Source: Deltaproteobacteria bacterium (lineage in GTDB: Bacteria; Desulfobacterota; Desulfobaccia; Desulfobaccales; 0-14-0-80-60-11). Taken from it: a stretch of DNA of 10,572 nt. The position numbers and the translations under genes are program-made. The notes beneath the pieces are model-generated. The model made no database searches. It saw nothing but the letters and a program-made list of their open reading frames with translations, and was not told the DNA's origin. The DNA lies in assembly GCA_016874945.1 (NCBI GenBank), contig VGSO01000073.1, positions 1 through 10,572 of the forward strand, read 5' to 3'. Positions 6,954-10,572 of the stretch are shown piece by piece. The stretch's first letter is position 1. Each line of letters opens with the position of its first letter.

Positions 6954-6964
6954 GGTTGATTTGA

Positions 6965-6992
6965 ACTATAATACACTTAGTGTAGTTAACAA
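6965..6992 (-). promoter_or_regulatory. Probable sigma70 promoter of the oxidase
   Basis: Read on the minus strand: -35 TTGTTA (6992-6987), a 16-base spacer, then -10 TATAGT (6970-6965). Matches to the consensus are 4/6 and 5/6. Start of RNA would fall near 6958, giving a leader of about 135 bases. The spacer is filled by the 13-bp palindrome listed next. Confidence 0.45.
6972..6984. promoter_or_regulatory. Operator-like palindrome between -35 and -10
   Basis: TACACTTAGTGTA is a perfect inverted repeat with an odd central base, lying wholly between the proposed -35 and -10 boxes of the oxidase promoter. The TACA...TGTA outer bases recall CopY/BlaI-type boxes (TACANNTGTA), but the spacing differs by three bases. 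No regulator gene is in the window. Confidence 0.4.
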
Positions 6993-7002
6993 TAGGCCTT
7001 TA

Positions 7003-7053
7003 TACCTAATTTATGCCTAGTGCCTAGGCACTAGTACCTAGGCGTTTTAGGTA
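7003..7053. repeat. CTAG array with 7-bp period inside a larger palindrome
   Basis: CTAG occurs at 7017, 7024, 7031 and 7038, each exactly seven bases after the last. Positions 7017-7034 form a perfect 18-bp palindrome, CTAGTGCCTAGGCACTAG. Outside it, TACCTAA (7003-7009) with TTAGGTA (7047-7053) and GCCTAG (7015-7020) with CTAGGC (7038-7043) add a second, slightly shifted layer. CTAG is normally scarce in bacterial DNA, so four copies in 25 bp is a clear signal. It lies about 10-60 bp upstream of the proposed oxidase -35 box and about 200 bp before the lipoprotein -35 box. Confidence 0.7.
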
Positions 7054-7112
7054 TTATGTCTATTCCTTTAGTTAATATAGCTAGCTGGATTATATGTCGC
7101 TCAAATAAATAT

Positions 7113-7143
7113 CCGGTAGCACAGGCTTTCCAGCCTGTGCCGG
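7113..7143. repeat. GCACAGGCT hairpin repeat, third copy
   Basis: GCACAGGCT (7119-7127), loop TTCC, AGCCTGTGC (7132-7140), with CCGG at both outer ends (7113-7116 and 7140-7143). Same family as the units at 1223-1248 and 1275-1300. Confidence 0.7.
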
Positions 7144-7251
7144 CGGAGCCCTAGGCCATCACCAAGGATAGGGTCCTCGGATTTCTTGACAAGGAACCTA
7201 ATTTATTCTTCAGGCCAGGGAATTGCAGAGCGAATAGCAGTGTTTGCCAAG

Positions 7252-7279
7252 TTGACAAGCACTTTCCTATGGTGATATT
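7252..7279 (+). promoter_or_regulatory. Probable promoter of the ankyrin lipoprotein
   Basis: Perfect -35 TTGACA (7252-7257), 16-base spacer, and -10 GATATT (7274-7279, 4/6 to TATAAT). Transcription would start near 7286, leaving a leader of about 60 bases before the ATG at 7345. Confidence 0.45.
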
Positions 7280-7329
7280 TTCCCAGAGGCAGTCAATTGT
7301 TATCAATCGGTGTTCCAATGCTCACTCCC

Positions 7330-7335
7330 AGGAGG
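7330..7335 (+). promoter_or_regulatory. Strong Shine-Dalgarno for the ankyrin lipoprotein
   Basis: AGGAGG nine bases before the ATG at 7345. It selects that ATG over the upstream in-frame TTG at 7297 and ATG at 7318, and leaves a textbook lipoprotein signal at the new N-terminus. Confidence 0.85.
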
Positions 7336-7344
7336 CTTAACCGG

Positions 7345-8343
7345 ATGAAACCACGGCAACTTAAAATCTTTTTCGTAATTTTATTGCTGCTTTTTTCTTT
7401 GGCCTGCGGCAACCCCCAGGAAGAAGCCCGCATCAAACTGGGTCAGATGAACGTCAAGTATGGCGAAGAGGGTTTTCTTGAGGCGGCCAAAAACGGCGAT
7501 GCCCTGGTGGTGAAGCTCTTCCTCCAGTCCGGCATGAAATCCAATGTGGCGGACAAAAAGGGCGAGACGCCGTTAATTGTGGCCACCAAAGCCGGCCGAC
7601 AGGAAATAGTGCTGCTTCTCCTGGCCGGCGGAGCCGACATCAACGCCAAGGATAAACAATTCGGGGCGACACCGCTCATCTGGGCGGCTTTGGGCGGTAA
7701 TGTCGAGATAGCCAAAACCTTGCTGGACAAGGGGGCGGATCTCAAGGCCACGGAAGAAAAAAACGACATGAACGCCTTGTTAGGCGCCTCGGCCCGGGGT
7801 CATAAAGATATGGTGAAACTTCTCCTGGATAAGGGTCTGGACGTTAACTCCAGGGACAAGGACGGGCGCACTCCCCTGTTGTGGGCGGCCTACGGGGGCA
7901 ACAACGACATGATTATCCTGCTCCTGGAGCGGGGCGCGGATATCAAGGCCCGGGATGACAGAAGCGGCATGAACGCCCTCCTGTCCGCAGCCGCCCGAGG
8001 TAAAGCGGATACGGTCAAACTGCTGATAGAAAAGGGGACGGAGGTCACCGTCACCGACAAAGACAGCAAGACCGCCCTCATGTGGGCGGCCCAGGCGGGC
8101 AGCGCCGATGCCGTGAAGCTTCTCCTGGAGAAGGGGCTGGACGTGAACGCCAAGGACAAGGAGGGTAAGACCGCCTTGTCCTACGCCCGGGCGGCTAAGA
8201 AAAATGATATTGAGGAGATGCTGCTCAAGGCCGGGGCTGCGCCCGTGAAGGAAGAGCCCAAGAAGGAAAAGCCTGAGGAGGCCAAAAAGAAACCTGAGAG
8301 ACCCAAGGCGCCGCCAAAGCCTGGTCCTAAGGCTAAGATGTAA
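7345..8343 (+). CDS. Ankyrin-repeat lipoprotein
   Basis: 332 residues from the ATG at 7345. The start MKPRQLKIFF plus a hydrophobic run ends in lipobox SLAC, with the lipidated Cys at 21. The next residue is Gly, not the Asp that retains lipoproteins in the inner membrane, so an outer-membrane location facing the periplasm is likely. Residues about 41-300 are seven to eight ankyrin repeats (typical TPLxxAAxxGxxxxVxLLLxxGADxxxxD). From about 109 they fall into a 67-residue double repeat: T-P/A-L-x-W-A-A begins at 109, 176 and 243, alternating with MNALL at 142 and 209. The tail (about 301-332) is Lys/Glu/Pro-rich and disordered. Ankyrin arrays bind proteins, and similar periplasmic ankyrin proteins are linked to peroxide defence or to protecting partners, but no partner is evident. 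It is divergent from the oxidase, so a functional link is possible, not shown. Confidence 0.9.
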   Translation: MKPRQLKIFFVILLLLFSLACGNPQEEARIKLGQMNVKYGEEGFLEAAKNGDALVVKLFLQSGMKSNVADKKGETPLIVATKAGRQEIVLLLLAGGADINAKDKQFGATPLIWAALGGNVEIAKTLLDKGADLKATEEKNDMNALLGASARGHKDMVKLLLDKGLDVNSRDKDGRTPLLWAAYGGNNDMIILLLERGADIKARDDRSGMNALLSAAARGKADTVKLLIEKGTEVTVTDKDSKTALMWAAQAGSADAVKLLLEKGLDVNAKDKEGKTALSYARAAKKNDIEEMLLKAGAAPVKEEPKKEKPEEAKKKPERPKAPPKPGPKAKM

Positions 8344-8357
8344 CGAGGCCAAGGGGC

Positions 8358-8402
8358 GGCGGGCGCCACACCGCTTGTCGACAGCGGCGCCCCCCGCCTT
8401 TA
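8358..8402 (+). terminator. GC-rich hairpin after the ankyrin gene
   Basis: GGCGGG-CGCC (8358-8367) pairs with GGCG (8386-8389) and CCCGCC (8393-8398) with a three-base bulge; an alternative inner stem is CCGCT (8371-8375) with AGCGG (8383-8387). It is followed by CTTTA-like sequence, a short T tract. It lies 15 bases after the stop and is the likely transcript end. Confidence 0.55.
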
Positions 8403-8470
8403 TGGCCGAGGCCGGGAGAGAAGGTCTGATAAGTTATAACTCCAAAGGAGTGAAGTGGGATTGGTAATGC

Positions 8471-8493
8471 AGAGGCGCTTATCGGCCTCTTTT
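8471..8493 (+). terminator. Second small terminator before convergent paaK
   Basis: AGAGGC (8471-8476), 8-base loop, GCCTCT (8485-8490) and then TTT. It sits nine bases from the paaK stop and would protect paaK from rightward read-through. Confidence 0.5.
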
Positions 8494-8501
8494 GCCAAGA
8501 C

Positions 8502-9821
8502 TCAGATCACCTGTCCATCGACGCATTTCCTTAAATCAATCACCAAAAGGGAAGTCTCATTTTCCCGGGAAATGGACCCCGGCTCCACCAGTTTCACCCG
8601 GGGCCGGATGCCGATGCCCTGGGCCAGCTTGCGGGTGAGGCTCTCCAGGAAGGTGCGCTGCACCGTCATCTTGTCGAAGAACAGACCCTCCCGGACGCCC
8701 AGGCGGATGTCCAGGTAATCCAGGTGGCCTTCCCGGCCGATGACCAACTGGTATTCGGGGTCTTCACCCAGGACATTGGCCAGCACCTTACCCACCCGGG
8801 CGGGAAAGATGTTGACGCCCTTGACGATGACCACCTGGTCGCAGCGGCCGGCGATGCGGCTCAGCCGGGCGGTGGTGCGGCCGCAGGGGCAGGGGTCAAA
8901 GTTGAGGCGGCACAGGTCGCCGGTGCGGAAGCGCACCAGGGGCACGCCCTCCTTGGTCAGGGTAGTGATGACCAGCTCCCCCAGCTCTCCCGGGGGCAGG
9001 GGCTCGCCGGCGCCCGGCGCCACTATTTCGGGCAGGAAGTGGTCCTGGTTGAGGTGCATGCCCTGCCGGTGCTCGCACTCCCCGGCCACCCCGGGGCCCA
9101 TGGCCTCGGAGAGCGCGTAGTGGTCGTGGGCGGTGAGGAAGAGGCGGGACTCGATTTCCCGGCGCATCTCTTCGGTCCAGGGCTCTCCCGCCAGGAGGGC
9201 CACCTTCAGGTGGAGGCTCTTGGCATCCACCCCCTGGGCCTCCATCTGGTCCGCCAGGACCAGGGCATAGGACGGGGTGCTCACCAGGGCGGTGACCCGG
9301 TAGTCCCGCATGATCTGCACCTGGCGGAAGGTGGCGCCGGGACCGGTGGGAATCACCGAGGCCCCCAGGAGTTCCACCCCGTAGTGGATGCCGAAGGCGC
9401 TGGTAAGCAGCCCGTAGCTCAAGGTCACCTGGACCACGTCATCCCGGTCCACGCCCGCGGCGCTGAGGACTCGGGCCGTCAGTTTGGCCCAGGCTCTCAG
9501 GTCCCGGCAAGTGTAGCCCATGACGATGGGATTGCCGGGGCTGCCGGTGGAGGAGTGGATGCGCACCACCTCCCTAAGCGGCACCGCGAACATCTCGTAG
9601 GGGTAGGCCCGGGCCAGATCGTCCCGGGTGGTGAAGGGCAGGCGGGGGAGATCATCCAGGGACTGGCAGTCCTCCGGGAGAAAGCCGACGGAGTCAAATT
9701 GGCGCTTGTAGAACTTGACGTTCTTATAGACCCGGTGGAGGGTGGCCTGAAGGCGCTCCAACTGCAATTGGGCCAGTTCCTGCCGGTTCATCTGCTCCGC
9801 GTCGTGGTCGTATATGGGCAT
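8502..9821 (-). CDS. paaK: Phenylacetate-CoA ligase family protein (AMP-forming), unusual active-site motifs
   Basis: 439 residues, the usual PaaK length. The family activates phenylacetate or related acids with ATP and CoA via an acyl-adenylate in the cytoplasm. Recognised parts: P-loop-like SSTGSPGNP (90-98) before IVMGYT; the strongly conserved YALSEAMGPGVAGEC (235-249); RFRTGDLCRL (297-306) with a nearby CPC pair (311-313); and the hinge AGRCDQVVIVKGVNIFP (324-340), followed by the small C-terminal domain. Two oddities: the P-loop is SSTGSPGNP rather than SSGTTGKP, and the C-terminal motif that usually reads PRSEGKAKRV is SRENETSLLV (418-427), so the conserved A10 lysine appears absent. 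Activity may be altered or lost. AAGGGAG (9829-9835) lies seven bases before the ATG and supports the start. Upstream on the same strand are an AT-rich orphan and livG. Homologues beside liv-type transporters suggest activation of an imported aromatic or amino-acid-derived acid. Confidence 0.88.
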   Translation of the reverse strand: MPIYDHDAEQMNRQELAQLQLERLQATLHRVYKNVKFYKRQFDSVGFLPEDCQSLDDLPRLPFTTRDDLARAYPYEMFAVPLREVVRIHSSTGSPGNPIVMGYTCRDLRAWAKLTARVLSAAGVDRDDVVQVTLSYGLLTSAFGIHYGVELLGASVIPTGPGATFRQVQIMRDYRVTALVSTPSYALVLADQMEAQGVDAKSLHLKVALLAGEPWTEEMRREIESRLFLTAHDHYALSEAMGPGVAGECEHRQGMHLNQDHFLPEIVAPGAGEPLPPGELGELVITTLTKEGVPLVRFRTGDLCRLNFDPCPCGRTTARLSRIAGRCDQVVIVKGVNIFPARVGKVLANVLGEDPEYQLVIGREGHLDYLDIRLGVREGLFFDKMTVQRTFLESLTRKLAQGIGIRPRVKLVEPGSISRENETSLLVIDLRKCVDGQVI

Positions 9822-9866
9822 GACGATTCTCCCTTAGCGAGGCTCATTAGAAAAGAAGTTCTATTC

Positions 9867-9904
9867 ACCCCCACCCCAACCCTCCCCCCTCAAGGGGGAG
9901 GGGG
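9867..9904. repeat. C-rich/G-rich palindromic spacer repeat
   Basis: CCCTCCCCC (9880-9888), loop CTCAA, GGGGGAGGG (9894-9902), a perfect nine-pair stem preceded by a CACCCCCACCCCAA run. I recognise this as a common dispersed spacer repeat. It starts immediately after the stop of the AT-rich gene on - and lies in the paaK leader. No T run follows on -. Confidence 0.7.
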
Positions 9905-10264
9905 CTAATGGATGGAATTGGCCTTCATGCTCCGAGTAATAAATCTAATTTCAGTATTTCCGACCCTCTCGGCAAAACCCTCGGCTATTAAAATCGGACA
10001 AATATAGGATGATATTGCAGTCCTAGTAACATTTTCTTGTAACCATTCGCCTACACTGCCTCTTGGTGGATTAGTTCTGGAGGTTCCGGCTGGGACAGTT
10101 TCACTTCGGAAATGATTAAGTAAAGCATTATACTGTTCTTTGGTTACATCAATTTTATATTTATAGTTTTGTCCGTATCTTATAGTTGTTCCGCTTGAAA
10201 CAGAACCACTATATTGAAAGGTACTTCTTCCTGCCCATGTGCTTAGAATTCTCCAGGAACCCAT
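9905..10264 (-). CDS. AT-rich orphan protein of unknown function
   Basis: 119 residues, not recognised. AGGGAGA about eight bases upstream of the ATG supports translation. No signal peptide or membrane helix. The N-terminal half is polar with several Ser/Thr/Tyr (FQYSGSVSSG, YKYKIDVTKEQYNALLNHF). The central part, SRTNPPRGSVGEWLQENVTR, leads into a predicted helix-strand C-terminal segment (ISSYICPILIAEGFAERVG, then TEIRFI) that could be a small winged-helix-like fold; this is only a guess from the pattern. Base composition is plainly lower in GC than livG and paaK on either side, and codons end in A/T far more often, which suggests horizontal acquisition. It lies 41 bp after livG and 83 bp before paaK, bracketed by a 7-bp tandem repeat and a C-rich palindrome. 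Confidence 0.7.
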   Translation of the reverse strand: MGSWRILSTWAGRSTFQYSGSVSSGTTIRYGQNYKYKIDVTKEQYNALLNHFRSETVPAGTSRTNPPRGSVGEWLQENVTRTAISSYICPILIAEGFAERVGNTEIRFITRSMKANSIH

Positions 10265-10279
10265 AGTAATTTCTCCCTA

Positions 10280-10306
10280 AAACCTGAAACCTGAAACCTG
10301 AAACCT
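10280..10306. repeat. 7-bp tandem repeat (AAACCTG x ~4)
   Basis: Units at 10280-10286, 10287-10293, 10294-10300 and a partial unit at 10301-10306 that runs into the livG stop codon (10306-10308). Possibly a slippage site or the edge of an inserted segment. Confidence 0.75.
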
Positions 10307-10572
10307 CATTCTTCTTCCCGTCCCAAATACGCCTCAATCACCCGGGGGTCCCGGCGGATCTCTACGGGCGGGCCCATGGCAATGACTTCACCGTGATCCA
10401 ACACCACCACCCGGTGGCTGATGCCCATGACCAGGGTCATGTCGTGTTCGATGACCAGGAGGGTGAGGCCCAGGTCTCGAAGCTGCTCCAACAGGGCCAT
10501 GAGGTCTTCAGTTTCCCGGGGATTGAGGCCGGCCGCAGGCTCGTCCATGAGGAGCAGCCGGGGCTCCTGGGC
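10306..10572 (-). CDS. livG: Branched-chain amino-acid-type ABC transporter ATPase LivG, 5' partial
   Basis: The frame is open through the right edge (AQEPRLLL before the Met at 10548), so only the C-terminal 88 residues are present. Visible are Walker B LLLMDEP, the D-loop AAGLNP, and the switch His in VIEHDM, followed by the LivG-type tail ISHRVVVLDHGEVIAMGPP and VIEAYLG. The VIEHDM form separates LivG from LivF, which has AEQN there. Known role: one of two cytoplasmic ATPases driving the LivHM permease for hydrophobic amino acids or related acids, including aromatic acids in some bacteria. livF commonly follows livG, yet here the next genes are the AT-rich orphan and paaK; livF may lie upstream or elsewhere. 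Confidence 0.92.
   Translation of the reverse strand, partial: AQEPRLLLMDEPAAGLNPRETEDLMALLEQLRDLGLTLLVIEHDMTLVMGISHRVVVLDHGEVIAMGPPVEIRRDPRVIEAYLGREEE

Larger units (their letters stand above)
6826..7344. other. AT-rich divergent control region
   Basis: Spacer of about 520 bp between the minus-strand oxidase and the plus-strand ankyrin lipoprotein. It holds the oxidase leader and probable promoter, two small palindromes, the CTAG array, a GCACAGGCT hairpin repeat, and a probable promoter and ribosome site for the lipoprotein. A hairpin in the oxidase leader pairs 6880-6885 with 6904-6909. No gene is supported inside it. Confidence 0.6.

Noticed and set aside
7017..7053. Possible CRISPR-like short repeats
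   Set aside because: Period of 7 bp with no spacers or cas genes; it is a short palindromic array, not a CRISPR.
7297..7344. Longer N-terminus of the ankyrin protein from a TTG at 7297
   Set aside because: AGGAGG sits nine bases before the ATG at 7345, and starting there yields a clean lipoprotein signal; the extension would bury it.
8724..9908. 394-codon plus-strand open frame opposite paaK
   Set aside because: A typical antisense shadow with low-complexity Gly/His/Val composition; paaK carries complete family signatures on the minus strand.

Overview
The window is GC-rich, gene-dense chromosomal DNA from a Gram-negative bacterium. The gene mix points to an anaerobic, sulfate-reducer-like deltaproteobacterium (Desulfobacterota). 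Evidence is a DUF3365-type c-heme sensor fused to GGDEF, a short SpoIIIE-type FtsK, a stand-alone ComEB-type dCMP deaminase, and a phenylacetate-CoA ligase homologue next to a branched-chain amino-acid ABC ATPase. Lineage is inferred from remembered family distribution; no search was run.

Layout, left to right: (1) the 3' part of a membrane diguanylate cyclase on +, cut by the left edge; (2) a 413-bp intergenic stretch packed with inverted repeats; (3) ftsK on -; (4) a CTCACGCAAAG-type palindromic repeat; (5) a dCMP deaminase on -; (6) a 456-bp gap with several hairpins; (7) a secreted multicopper oxidase on - with all four copper motifs; (8) a ~520-bp AT-rich control region between the oxidase and a divergent gene, holding a probable oxidase promoter with operator-like palindromes, an array of CTAG tetramers at exact 7-bp spacing, and a second copy of the GCACAGGCT hairpin; (9) a lipoprotein made almost wholly of ankyrin repeats on +; (10) a convergent terminator zone; (11) a PaaK-like AMP-forming ligase, an AT-rich orphan gene and the 3' end of livG, all on -.

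Functionally these are several independent units. DGC: c-di-GMP signalling from an extracytoplasmic heme domain. FtsK: chromosome segregation. Deaminase: dUMP supply for dTTP. Oxidase and ankyrin lipoprotein: envelope proteins with divergent promoters. livG and paaK: probably uptake and CoA activation of an amino-acid-related or aromatic acid, interrupted by a low-GC gene.

I do not see a complete unknown defence or mobile system. The points most worth a second look are the oxidase/ankyrin control region with its 7-bp CTAG array, the PaaK homologue lacking the usual C-terminal lysine, the AT-rich orphan gene inside the liv/paaK cluster, the 67-residue super-repeat of the ankyrin lipoprotein, and at least four different dispersed palindromic repeats in the spacers.
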